Shown piece after piece: positions 16,961 to 24,684 of a DNA stretch of 64,000 bases (position 1 is the stretch's first letter; every line of letters begins with the position of its first letter). Source of the DNA: Streptomyces lincolnensis. Its GTDB lineage: Bacteria; Actinomycetota; Actinomycetes; Streptomycetales; Streptomycetaceae. Under the pieces are notes generated by a model. The model made no database searches, was not told where the DNA came from, and saw only the letters and a program-made list of their open reading frames with translations. The stretch covers positions 9,052,001-9,116,000 of the forward strand of contig NZ_CP016438.1 in the NCBI RefSeq assembly GCF_001685355.1. The letters run 5' to 3'. The translations under genes were made by a program, and so were the position numbers.

Positions 16961-16982
16961 CTGCCGCGTCCGGTGCCGTGGG

Positions 16983-17546
16983 TCAGGCGGCGGCGGTCTC
17001 GTCGGCGTGGGTGTGCAGACGGGCGACGACCTCGGAGAGCTGCGCGGCGACCTCGGCGTCGTCGGCCGGGTGGGTCTCGGCGAAGCGGACGACGGAGCCG
17101 GGGATGGAGAGCTTGACGTCCTCCAGGACCTTGCCGCCGGCGATGCCGACGGACTTGCGGGTCTCGTCCTGGGCCCAGACGCCGCCGTACTGGCCGAAGG
17201 CGGTGCCGACCACGGCGACCGGCTTGCCGGCGAAGGCGCCGGCGCCGTAGGGACGCGACAGCCAGTCGATGGCGTTCTTGAGGACGGCCGGGATGGTGCC
17301 GTTGTACTCGGGGGAGAAGAACAGGAAGGCGTCGGAGGCCTGGGCGGCCTCGCGCAGCTTGGCGGCCGGAGCCGGGACGCTGCCCTCGACGTCGAGGTCC
17401 TCGTTGTAGAACGGGATCTCGGCCAGGCCCTCGAAGAGGTCGACGTCGGCGCCCTCCGGGGCGAGCTTGACGGCCGCCTCGGCGAGCTGACGGTTGTGCG
17501 AACCGGCACGGAGGCTGCCGACGAGCGCGAGGATGCGAACAGACAT
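16983..17546 (-). CDS. NADPH-dependent FMN reductase (flavodoxin-like)
   Basis: 187 residues. Flavodoxin-like fold with the phosphate-binding GSLRAGSHNRQLAEAA near the N-terminus and the family motif SPEYNGTIPAVLKNAIDWLSRP (about 78-99), which contacts FMN. These enzymes reduce FMN, quinones, azo dyes or chromate with NADPH. ATG 17546 has GGGAG seven bases upstream. It is divergent from a TetR gene with two matching operators between them, so it is almost certainly the repressed target. Confidence 0.93.
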   Translation of the reverse strand: MSVRILALVGSLRAGSHNRQLAEAAVKLAPEGADVDLFEGLAEIPFYNEDLDVEGSVPAPAAKLREAAQASDAFLFFSPEYNGTIPAVLKNAIDWLSRPYGAGAFAGKPVAVVGTAFGQYGGVWAQDETRKSVGIAGGKVLEDVKLSIPGSVVRFAETHPADDAEVAAQLSEVVARLHTHADETAAA

Positions 17547-17583
17547 GCGAAAACTCCCAGGGCTGAAACACGGCGACAATAAT

Positions 17584-17597
17584 CGGACCGGGGTCCG
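17584..17597. promoter_or_regulatory. TetR operator copy 1
   Basis: Perfect inverted repeat CGGACC-GG-GGTCCG, in the divergent region between the FMN reductase and tetR genes. Confidence 0.7.
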
Positions 17598-17619
17598 TTT
17601 AATGTTGTAGCACTCCAAA

Positions 17620-17633
17620 CGGACCGCGGTCCA
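17620..17633. promoter_or_regulatory. TetR operator copy 2
   Basis: CGGACC-GC-GGTCCA, one base off perfect symmetry. Centre-to-centre distance to copy 1 is 36 bp. Confidence 0.7.
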
Positions 17634-17663
17634 GTTTTCTTCCTCGTGCTTTACGCTGTTTTC

Positions 17664-18314
17664 ATGTCCGCCTTCCCGCCACCCCTCGCCGACCAGCCCG
17701 AACCGCCCGTCGACGAACCCCAGTTGCTCCAGCTCGGCGCTCCCGAGGATGAACCCTGCCTGCGCGCCGACGCCGCCCGCAACCGGGCCAGGCTCCTGGA
17801 GGCCGCCGCGCGACTGGTGGCCGAGCACGGGGCGGCCGGGGTGACGATGGAGGCGGTGGCTGTCGCGGCGAACGTGGGCAAGGGCACGGTCTTCCGGCGC
17901 TTCGGTGACCGGACCGGCCTGCTGACGGCGCTGCTCGATCACTCCGAGCGGAAGTTCCAGGCCGCCTTTCTGAGCGGTCCGCCGCCGCTCGGGCCGGGTG
18001 CGCCCCCCGTGGAGCGGCTGCGGGCGGTCGGGCACGCCCTGCTGCGCCGCTCGGTGGACGAACTGGATCTGCAACTGGCGGCCGAGCCGAGCCCGGAGCG
18101 GCGGTTCTCCGTTCCGGCGCGCCGGCTGCTGCGCGGCCATCTGGCGCTGCTGCTGCGGCAGGCCGTACCGGACGCGGACAGCGAGCTGCTGTCCCACACC
18201 CTGACGGGGTATCTCAGCCCCGTGCTGATCCACCATCTGACCAGGCAGTGCGGGATGCCACTGGAGCGGCTGGAGGCCGGGTGGGACGACCTGGTGGACC
18301 GTGTGACGAGCTGA
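17664..18314 (+). CDS. TetR-family repressor
   Basis: 216 residues. After an acidic, proline-rich N-terminal extension (about 1-32) comes the TetR helix-turn-helix (RARLLEAAARLVAEHGAAGVTMEAVAVAANVGKGTVFRRFGDRTGL), followed by a helical ligand domain. I chose ATG 17664 because TACGCT sits six bases upstream in -10 position; an in-frame GTG at 17646 is the alternative. The two GGACC-N2-GGTCC operators upstream imply control of both itself and the FMN reductase, probably in response to a quinone-like or electrophilic ligand (inference). Confidence 0.9.
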   Translation: MSAFPPPLADQPEPPVDEPQLLQLGAPEDEPCLRADAARNRARLLEAAARLVAEHGAAGVTMEAVAVAANVGKGTVFRRFGDRTGLLTALLDHSERKFQAAFLSGPPPLGPGAPPVERLRAVGHALLRRSVDELDLQLAAEPSPERRFSVPARRLLRGHLALLLRQAVPDADSELLSHTLTGYLSPVLIHHLTRQCGMPLERLEAGWDDLVDRVTS

Positions 18315-18346
18315 GCCGGGGACGGGTGCACCCGGGGGTGTGAATA

Positions 18347-18360
18347 GTTGAGCCTGCAAC
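18347..18360. promoter_or_regulatory. Candidate LacI-type operator (lacI side)
   Basis: GTTGAGCCTGCAAC. Its reverse complement matches the site at 19555-19568 in 13 of 14 positions, pointing to one regulator for both promoters. Confidence 0.6.
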
Positions 18361-18414
18361 TGAGTTCCCCCAGTCGTAAGCTTGAGCACAGATTCTGCAA
18401 AGATGCGGTACGTC

Positions 18415-19449
18415 ATGGTGCAGATACCGAAAACGCCCGTTCCCGCGTCGCCCGTACCGCGCTCTGTCCCCACGAGCGCCGATGTGGCCCGCCTGGCCGG
18501 CGTCTCGCGCGCGACCGTCTCCTACGTCCTCAACAACACCAGCGCCGTCCGGATCAGCGAGCCCACGCGCCGTCGCGTCCGTGAGGCCGCCAAGGAACTC
18601 GGGTACGTGCCGCACGCGGCGGCCCGCAGCCTGCGCGCCGGACACAGCCGTATGGTGCTGATGCCCGCACCGGACTTCCCGGTGGGCCCGCTCTACAGTC
18701 GGTTCCTCGATGAGCTCCAGTGGGCACTGGGGCGCCTCGACTACACCGTCGTGCAGTACGGCGCGGTCGGCGTCCGCGGTGACGAGGCCGCCCGCGCCTG
18801 GGCCGAGCTGCGGCCGGTCGCGGTGCTGGTGCCGGGGTCGGACCTCGGCACGAAGGGCGTGACGGTGCTCAAGCGTTCCGGGGCCCGGGCGGTGGTCACC
18901 CTGGCCTCGGAGTCCGTGGAGGGCGCCCATGCCCTGCTCCTGGACCACGAGGCCGTCGGCCACTGCGCGGGCGCGCACCTGTACGCCCGCGGCAGACGCC
19001 GTATCGGAGTCGTCGTGCCCGAGGAGTCCGGTCTGGAGTCCTTCTCCGCTCCCCGTCTCGCAGGCGTACGGCGCGCCCTGCGCGGCACGGACGCCACGGT
19101 CGTCGAACTGCCCCTCGCCTACGAGGAGTCGGCCGCCGCCCGGCTCGCCGCCCGCTGGCGCGAGCTCGGCCTGGACGCCGTGTTCGCCTACAACGACGAG
19201 TACGCGATGCTGCTCATGCGGGCCCTCCAGGACGAGGACATCGACATACCCGGGCACACGGCGGTGATCGGCGCCGACGACCTGATGCTCGGCCGCCTGC
19301 TGAGACCCCGGCTCAGTACGGTCCACGTCGAACTGCCCTCAGGGCGCGACCTCGCCGAGCTGGTCGACCGCGCGGTGCGCAACCCCGGCGCCGCGACCGA
19401 GACCCACACGGTGCTGGGCGCCTCGATGGTGCATCGCGAGTCCAGCTGA
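18415..19449 (+). CDS. LacI-family transcriptional regulator
   Basis: 344 residues. LacI helix-turn-helix and hinge (TSADVARLAGVSRATVSYVLNNTSAVRISEPTRRRVREAAKELGYVPHAAARSLR, about 18-72), then a periplasmic-binding-like effector domain. Possible starts are TTG 18382, ATG 18403 and ATG 18415; the last leaves a short tail before the DNA-binding domain and is preferred. The same operator-like sequence occurs upstream of this gene and of the downstream aldehyde dehydrogenase, so it probably represses both. The ligand is likely an aldehyde-pathway metabolite rather than a sugar (inference). Confidence 0.9.
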   Translation: MVQIPKTPVPASPVPRSVPTSADVARLAGVSRATVSYVLNNTSAVRISEPTRRRVREAAKELGYVPHAAARSLRAGHSRMVLMPAPDFPVGPLYSRFLDELQWALGRLDYTVVQYGAVGVRGDEAARAWAELRPVAVLVPGSDLGTKGVTVLKRSGARAVVTLASESVEGAHALLLDHEAVGHCAGAHLYARGRRRIGVVVPEESGLESFSAPRLAGVRRALRGTDATVVELPLAYEESAAARLAARWRELGLDAVFAYNDEYAMLLMRALQDEDIDIPGHTAVIGADDLMLGRLLRPRLSTVHVELPSGRDLAELVDRAVRNPGAATETHTVLGASMVHRESS

Positions 19450-19474
19450 CCCGGGGACGGAGCCGGAAGCGGCT

Positions 19475-19501
19475 CAACTCCCTTGAAAGGTAGGGGAGTT
19501 G
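19475..19501 (+). terminator. Hairpin terminator after lacI-like gene
   Basis: CAACTCCC (19475-19482) pairs with GGGAGTTG (19494-19501) across an 11-base loop, just after the stop codon. Confidence 0.6.
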
Positions 19502-19554
19502 GGTTACTTCTCGGTACGACATGCGCTGCATTCCCGGCAGGGCGTGGCTAGGAT

Positions 19555-19568
19555 GTTGCATGCTCAAC
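19555..19568. promoter_or_regulatory. Candidate LacI-type operator (aldehyde dehydrogenase side)
   Basis: GTTGCATGCTCAAC begins right after a TAGGAT -10-like element (19549-19554), where bound repressor would block transcription start. It is the near-exact counterpart of 18347-18360. Confidence 0.6.
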
Positions 19569-19604
19569 AAGTTGGGAAGCCGTACAGGGCTTCCGCCTGT
19601 TGAG
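19563..19604 (+). promoter_or_regulatory. Structured 5' leader of the aldehyde dehydrogenase gene
   Basis: CTCAACA (19563-19569) pairs with TGTTGAG (19598-19604), and inside it GGAAGCC (19575-19581) pairs with GGCTTCC (19588-19594). The stem sits 30 bases before the start codon. Confidence 0.45.
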
Positions 19605-19633
19605 TCCCGCCGGTGACGAACGGAGAGCCGAAC

Positions 19634-21070
19634 ATGCCTTTGCTCGACCCCAAAACCTGGCAGCCCCGAACCCTGGGGGGACCCGAACACGCCGTCACCG
19701 AGCCCGCCACCGGCGACTCGCTCGGCGTCGTGCGCCTCGCCACGGCGGAGGACGTCGCCGTGGCGGCGGAGACCGCCCGGGGCGCGCAGAGCGACTGGGC
19801 CCGCGTCCCGCACTTCGTCCGTGCGGGCGTGCTGCGCAAGGCCGGTGACCTGTTCACCGCGCACGCCGAAGAACTGCGCGAGTGGCTGGTCCGGGAGTCC
19901 GGATCCATTCCCGGCAAGGCCGACTTCGAACTGCACGTCGCGGCCCAGGAGTGCTACGAGGCCGCCGCACTCGCCTCCCGCCCGGCCGGACAGGTCCTGC
20001 CCAGCGAGGCGGCCCGGCTGTCCTACACCCGTCGGGTCCCGGCCGGCGTCGTCGGCGTGATCTCCCCCTTCAACGCCCCGCTGATCCTCTCCATCCGCTC
20101 CGTCGCCCCGGCGCTCGCCCTCGGCAACGCGGTCGTCCTGAAGCCGGACCCGCGGACGGCCGTCTGCGGCGGGCTCTCCCTCGCCGCGATCTTCGCCGAA
20201 GCCGGCCTGCCGGAGGGGCTGTTCCACGTCCTGCCGGGCGGACCCGACGCCGGTCAGGCCCTGGTCGCCGACCCGCGGATCCTCATCATCTCCTTCACCG
20301 GCTCCACCGCGGCGGGCCGCGCCGTCGGCGAGGCGGCAGGCCGCCACCTCAAGCGCGCACACCTGGAACTGGGCGGCAACTCCGCCCTGGTCGTGCTGGA
20401 GGACGCCGACATCGACGCGGTCATCTCCACGGCCGCCTGGGGCTCCTTCTTCCACCAGGGCCAGATCTGCATGACGACCGGCCGCCACCTGGTCCACAGC
20501 TCCCTGTACGACGAATACATCGAGCGGCTGGCGGCGAAGGCCGACTCCCTCGCCGTCGGCGACCCGCACCGCGAGCAGGTCCATCTCGGCCCGATCATCG
20601 ACGACGGCCAGCTCGCCAAGGTGCACGGCCTGGTGGAGGCCAGCACCGCCCGCGGCGCCAAGCTGGCCGCCGGCGGCACCCACGACCGCCTCTTCTACCG
20701 GCCGACGGTCCTGGCCGACGTGGACGACGCCACCCCCGCGTACGCGGAGGAGGTGTTCGGTCCCGTGGCGCCCGTACGGTCGTTCAGCACGCCCGACGAG
20801 GCGGCCGCCCTGGCGGCGGCCGGCCCCTACGGCCTCTCGCTCGGCATCGTGACCCGGGACGCCGCCCGCGGCCTCGACCTGGCCGAGCGGATCCCGACCG
20901 GCATCGTCCACATCAACGACCAGACGGTGAACGACGAGGCCGTCGCCCCCTTCGGAGGCATCGCCGCGTCCGGCACCGGCGCCCGCTTCGGCGGCGAGGC
21001 CAACCTGGAGGCCTTCACCGAGCTGCGCTGGACGACGGTGCGCTCGGACGTGGCGCCGTACCCGTTCTAA
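19634..21070 (+). CDS. Aldehyde dehydrogenase (benzaldehyde/vanillin dehydrogenase type)
   Basis: 478 residues, normal for the NAD(P)+-dependent ALDH superfamily. The transition-state Asn is in SPFNAP (N147), the NAD-binding glycine motif is FTGSTAAGR, general base Glu245 is in LELGGN and nucleophile Cys279 in GQICMTT. The overall pattern (MPLLDPKTWQPRTLGG start, FHQGQICMTTGRHLV) is that of aromatic aldehyde dehydrogenases annotated as benzaldehyde or vanillin dehydrogenase; the exact substrate is unproven. ATG 19634 follows a GGAGAG site. It is probably repressed by the upstream LacI protein. Confidence 0.9.
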   Translation: MPLLDPKTWQPRTLGGPEHAVTEPATGDSLGVVRLATAEDVAVAAETARGAQSDWARVPHFVRAGVLRKAGDLFTAHAEELREWLVRESGSIPGKADFELHVAAQECYEAAALASRPAGQVLPSEAARLSYTRRVPAGVVGVISPFNAPLILSIRSVAPALALGNAVVLKPDPRTAVCGGLSLAAIFAEAGLPEGLFHVLPGGPDAGQALVADPRILIISFTGSTAAGRAVGEAAGRHLKRAHLELGGNSALVVLEDADIDAVISTAAWGSFFHQGQICMTTGRHLVHSSLYDEYIERLAAKADSLAVGDPHREQVHLGPIIDDGQLAKVHGLVEASTARGAKLAAGGTHDRLFYRPTVLADVDDATPAYAEEVFGPVAPVRSFSTPDEAAALAAAGPYGLSLGIVTRDAARGLDLAERIPTGIVHINDQTVNDEAVAPFGGIAASGTGARFGGEANLEAFTELRWTTVRSDVAPYPF

Positions 21071-21089
21071 GGTCCGTCGCTACGGCCGA

Positions 21090-21476
21090 CTACTGGCCGC
21101 TCTGCTCGGCCTGGGCCTGCTGCTCGGCCACCGACTTGCGCACCTCGTCCATGTCCAGCTTGCGAGCCTGCCCGATGACGTCCGTGAGGGCGGCCTCGGG
21201 CAGGGCGCCCGGCTGGGCGAACACCGCGACCTGGTCACGGACGATCATCAGCGTGGGAATCGACTGGATACCGAAGGCCGCGGCCAGCTCCGGCTGCGCC
21301 TCGGTGTCCACCTTGCCGAACACCAGGTCCGGATTGGCCTCGGCAGCCTTCTCGTAGACCGGCGCGAACTGCCGGCACGGACCACACCACTCCGCCCAGA
21401 AGTCGATCAGCACGAACTCGTTGTCCGTGACCGTCTGGTCGAAGTTCTCCTTGGTGAGCTCCACGGTGCTGCTCAT
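21090..21476 (-). CDS. trxC: Thioredoxin
   Basis: 128 residues with the redox site WCGPC (Cys31, Cys34), the cis-Pro loop IQSIPTLM, and a short acidic, Gln-rich C-terminal tail (MDEVRKSVAEQQAQAEQSGQ) seen in actinobacterial thioredoxins. It reduces protein disulfides in the cytosol. ATG 21476 has a GAGGGA site; the longer frame upstream would overlap the divergent gene. A sigmaR promoter lies upstream, and it is divergent from a flavoprotein disulfide reductase. That layout matches what I recall for trxC in Streptomyces, hence the symbol (medium certainty). Confidence 0.9.
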   Translation of the reverse strand: MSSTVELTKENFDQTVTDNEFVLIDFWAEWCGPCRQFAPVYEKAAEANPDLVFGKVDTEAQPELAAAFGIQSIPTLMIVRDQVAVFAQPGALPEAALTDVIGQARKLDMDEVRKSVAEQQAQAEQSGQ

Positions 21477-21521
21477 GGCGTGATCCCTCTTCCTCGTATC
21501 GGGGGCGAAGCCGTCGGCCAC

Positions 21522-21547
21522 AACACGGCCGACCGGGTAGGTATTCC
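21522..21547 (-). promoter_or_regulatory. SigmaR (disulfide-stress) promoter of the thioredoxin gene
   Basis: On the minus strand GGAAT (21543-21547), exactly 18 bp, then GTT (21522-21524). This is the published Streptomyces sigmaR consensus GGAAT-N18-GTT, about 45 bp before the thioredoxin start. Confidence 0.8.
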
Positions 21548-21597
21548 GCGCGCGTACCCATGTGGCCTGAGCGCACACCACCCACCAGACTGGCCCC

Positions 21598-23031
21598 ATG
21601 ACGGAAACGGAATCCATCGCCTACGACGTCGTGGTGCTCGGTGCCGGGCCCGTGGGGGAGAACGTCGCCGACCGCACCCGTGCGGCCGGCCTCTCCACCG
21701 CGGTCGTGGAGAGCGAACTGGTCGGCGGCGAATGCTCGTACTGGGCGTGCATGCCCAGCAAAGCCCTGCTGCGCCCGGTCATCGCCCGCGCCGACGCCCG
21801 CCGCACACCCGGACTCAAGGAGGCGGTCCAGGGACCTCTCGACACGGAGGCGGTCCTCGCCCACCGCGACTACTACACCTCCCACTGGAAGGACGACGGC
21901 CAGGTCCAGTGGCTCGACAGCATCGGGGCCGACGTCCACCGCGGCCACGGCCGCCTCTCCGGACCCCGCACGGTCACGGTCACCGGCCCCGACGGGACAC
22001 AGAAGGTGCTCACCGCCCGGCACGCCGTCGCCGTCTGCACCGGCACCCGCGCCGTCCTGCCCGGACTGCCGGGCCTCGCGGACGTGCGGCCCTGGACGAG
22101 CCGCGAGGCCACCAGCGCCAAGGCGGCGCCCGGCCGGCTGATCGTCGTCGGCGGGGGAGTGGTCGCCACCGAGATGGCCACCGCCTGGCAGGCCCTCGGC
22201 TCGCAGGTCACCCTCCTCGTCCGCGGCAAGGGCCTGCTGAACCGGATGGAGCCCTTCGCGGGCGAACTCGTCGCCGAGGCGCTCGGCGAGGCGGGTGTCG
22301 ACGTCCGCACCGGCACGTCCGTGGAATCCGTCAGCCGGCAGAACGGCACGGTCGTGGCGGTCACCGACACCGGCGACCGTATCGAGGCCGACGAGATCCT
22401 CTTCGCCACCGGCCGGGCCCCGCGCACCGACGACATCGGCCTCGACACCGTCGGCCTGGAACCCGGCTCCTGGCTGGACGTCGACGACAGCCTGCGCGTC
22501 ACCGGCAGCGAATGGCTGTACGGCGTCGGCGACGTCAATCACCGCGCCCTCCTCACCCACCAGGGCAAGTACCAGGCCCGTATCGCGGGCGCCGCCATCG
22601 CCGCCCGCGCCTCCGGCACCGACCGGCTGGAGTCCGAGCCCTGGGGCGCCCACACGGCCACCGCCGACCACGGCGCCGTCCCCCAGGTCGTCTTCACCGA
22701 TCCCGAGGCGGCCTCCGTGGGCCTCTCCCTGGCGGAGGCGGAACAGGCCGGCCACCGCGTCCGCGCCGTCGACTACGACCTCGCCTCCGTCTCCGGCGCC
22801 GGCCTCTACGCCGACGGCTACCGCGGCCGCGCCCGCATGGTCGTCGACCTCGAACGCGAGATCCTCCTCGGCGTCACCTTCGTGGGCCCCGGCGTCGGCG
22901 AACTGATCCACTCGGCCACCATCGCGGTCGCCGGCCAGGTACCGATCAGCAGGCTGTGGCACGCGGTGCCGTCGTATCCGACGATCAGCGAGGTGTGGCT
23001 GCGGCTGCTGGAGGCCTACCGGGACAACTGA
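21598..23031 (+). CDS. FAD-dependent pyridine nucleotide-disulfide oxidoreductase
   Basis: 477 residues, group I flavoprotein disulfide reductase. FAD-binding GAGPVG at 15-20, redox-active disulfide CSYWAC (Cys46, Cys51; the C-x4-C spacing of lipoamide dehydrogenase and mercuric reductase), NAD(P)-binding GGGVVATEMA, and FAD motif ATGRAPRTDDIGLD with LYGVGDVN. The C-terminal dimer domain ends VPSYPTISEVWLRLLEAY; the usual HPxxxE pair is replaced by VPSYPTISE, so the catalytic His is missing and this is not a standard dihydrolipoyl dehydrogenase. The physiological electron acceptor is unknown. It is divergent from trxC. Confidence 0.88.
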   Translation: MTETESIAYDVVVLGAGPVGENVADRTRAAGLSTAVVESELVGGECSYWACMPSKALLRPVIARADARRTPGLKEAVQGPLDTEAVLAHRDYYTSHWKDDGQVQWLDSIGADVHRGHGRLSGPRTVTVTGPDGTQKVLTARHAVAVCTGTRAVLPGLPGLADVRPWTSREATSAKAAPGRLIVVGGGVVATEMATAWQALGSQVTLLVRGKGLLNRMEPFAGELVAEALGEAGVDVRTGTSVESVSRQNGTVVAVTDTGDRIEADEILFATGRAPRTDDIGLDTVGLEPGSWLDVDDSLRVTGSEWLYGVGDVNHRALLTHQGKYQARIAGAAIAARASGTDRLESEPWGAHTATADHGAVPQVVFTDPEAASVGLSLAEAEQAGHRVRAVDYDLASVSGAGLYADGYRGRARMVVDLEREILLGVTFVGPGVGELIHSATIAVAGQVPISRLWHAVPSYPTISEVWLRLLEAYRDN

Positions 23032-23084
23032 CGTGCAGATGCCGCCGCACCCTGCTTGACCTGCACGATCCCGCTGCTGCGGCA

Positions 23085-23118
23085 AGGCCCGGCATACCGG
23101 CTTGAGGGTGCCGGGCCT
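23085..23118. terminator. Bidirectional hairpin terminator 1
   Basis: AGGCCCGGC (23085-23093) and GCCGGGCCT (23110-23118) between convergent genes. Confidence 0.7.
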
Positions 23119-23123
23119 GTCCG

Positions 23124-23145
23124 CCTGCTGTATTCGGACAGCAGG
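23124..23145. terminator. Bidirectional hairpin terminator 2
   Basis: CCTGCTGT (23124-23131), six-base loop, ACAGCAGG (23138-23145), in tandem with terminator 1. Confidence 0.7.
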
Positions 23146-23162
23146 CCAGTGCCAGCCACCGC

Positions 23163-24617
23163 TTATCCCTCCCTCCGTTCCTTCATCCCGAGGCTCTGGT
23201 CTGCCGACTGCCGTGCGTGGGCGGGGATGACAGCCGGTCGCGTCCGGCGAGCCAGCGGGGTCAGCAGCACGGCGGCGGCAAGGGTCGAGGCCGCCGTGAC
23301 CGCGGCCGAGATGTGCAGCCCGCGAACGAACCCGTCGGCGAAACCCTCGGTTCCCGGCCCGGCACCGGCACTGGTGGCAACGATGAGTCCCAGGACGGCG
23401 ACCCCCAGCGCGGTGCCCACCTGCCGGGTCGTGCTGATGGTCGCGGCGGCCAGCCCCGACTGCCGCACCGGCAGTGCGGCCACCCCGGCGAGCTGCGTGG
23501 GACCGATGGCCGCGCCCATGCCCGCACCGAGGACGACGGAGACCACGGCGAGGGTGCCCAGCCCCGTGTCGACGTCGAGCAGGAGGAGACCGGCGAGCCC
23601 CGCCGCCGACACCAGGTAGCCGACCACCATGACGCGGATCGCTCCGAACTTCGCGCACAGTGTGCTGGCGACAGGCGCCACGGCGCAGATGGACAGTGTC
23701 AGGGGGAGGAAACGCAGCCCCGTCTGGATGGCCGAGCGTCCCTGGACCTGCTGGAGGTAGAGCGAGAGCAGGAAGAACACCGCGCTGGTGCCGAAGCCGA
23801 GGACGAACGAGCAGACGTTGGGCACGGTGAATCCCCTGTCACGGAAGAGCCGCACCGGCAGCATCGGGCGGGGACTGCGCCGTTCCCACCAGATGAAGAG
23901 CACCAGCGCGGCGAAGGCCGTGAACAGCGGTGCCACCGTGTGCGCGGAGGCCCAGCCGTGTGCGTGGCTCTCGATCAGTCCGTAAGTGAGGGTTCCGAGC
24001 AGTACCAGGGCGAGGACCTGGCCGGTGAGGTCGAGGTGGGCGTGGTCCGGATCGGAGGTCTCCGGCAGGGACCGGGCACCGAGCCAGAGGATGAGCAGCC
24101 CGACCGGCAGGTTGATCAGGAAGATGCTTCGCCAGCCGACGCTGTCGACCAGCACACCGCCGAGCAGCGGCCCGATCACGATCGCGGATCCGCCGACGGC
24201 GCCGTTCAGGCCGATGATCCGGGCGCGTTCACGCGGCTCGGGATACGCCTGGGCAAGGTTCGACAGCGTGCCGGTGAAGACGAGCGCGGCCGCGGCCCCC
24301 TGGACAGCGCGGGCGGCGATCAGGGCACCGACGGATGGGGCGAGCGCGCAGCCGAGCGAGGCGAGGGTGAAGACGACGATGCCCGTCAGGTAGGTGCGCT
24401 TGCGGCCGCACCGGTCGCCGAGCACTCCGCCGGCCAGCAGCAGCGCGGACAGGGGCAGGGTGTAGGCGTCGACGACCCACTGCATGCCAGAAGTGCCTGT
24501 GTTCAGATCGGATCCGATGTCGGGCAGTGCGACGGTCACGATCGAGACGTCCAGCAGGGCGATGAACGCGCCCAGCATCAGTCCCAAGGGCAGCTGCCAT
24601 CCAGGGCGTTGAGACAT
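23163..24617 (-). CDS. MFS drug-efflux transporter (DHA2, 14-TMS EmrB/QacA type)
   Basis: 484 residues with about 14 membrane segments. Motif A appears as GVLGDRCGRKR, motif C-like GPLLGGVLVDSVGWRSIFLINLPVG is characteristic of the DHA2 family, and motif D1 (LDVSIVTVALPDIG) is in the first helix. It exports small hydrophobic compounds by proton antiport. ATG 24617 has an AAGGA site; an in-frame ATG at 24644 has none. It is divergent from a MerR gene with an operator between them, so expression is probably drug-inducible. Confidence 0.92.
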   Translation of the reverse strand: MSQRPGWQLPLGLMLGAFIALLDVSIVTVALPDIGSDLNTGTSGMQWVVDAYTLPLSALLLAGGVLGDRCGRKRTYLTGIVVFTLASLGCALAPSVGALIAARAVQGAAAALVFTGTLSNLAQAYPEPRERARIIGLNGAVGGSAIVIGPLLGGVLVDSVGWRSIFLINLPVGLLILWLGARSLPETSDPDHAHLDLTGQVLALVLLGTLTYGLIESHAHGWASAHTVAPLFTAFAALVLFIWWERRSPRPMLPVRLFRDRGFTVPNVCSFVLGFGTSAVFFLLSLYLQQVQGRSAIQTGLRFLPLTLSICAVAPVASTLCAKFGAIRVMVVGYLVSAAGLAGLLLLDVDTGLGTLAVVSVVLGAGMGAAIGPTQLAGVAALPVRQSGLAAATISTTRQVGTALGVAVLGLIVATSAGAGPGTEGFADGFVRGLHISAAVTAASTLAAAVLLTPLARRTRPAVIPAHARQSADQSLGMKERREG

Positions 24618-24664
24618 GAACCATCCTTCGGCAACGGTTTTCATTGCGAGGTGTTCAGCCTCCG

Positions 24665-24684
24665 ACCTAAAGTCGACTTCATGT
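24665..24684. promoter_or_regulatory. MerR-type operator
   Basis: Perfect core AAGTCGACTT (24670-24679) within a looser 20-bp inverted repeat, between the divergent MFS and merR genes and touching the merR start codon. Confidence 0.55.

Noticed and set aside
16550..17509. Long Ser/Pro/Arg-rich antisense frames across GC-rich genes (example given)
   Set aside because: They mirror the codon bias of the real genes on the other frame, as is usual at this GC content, and show no domain.
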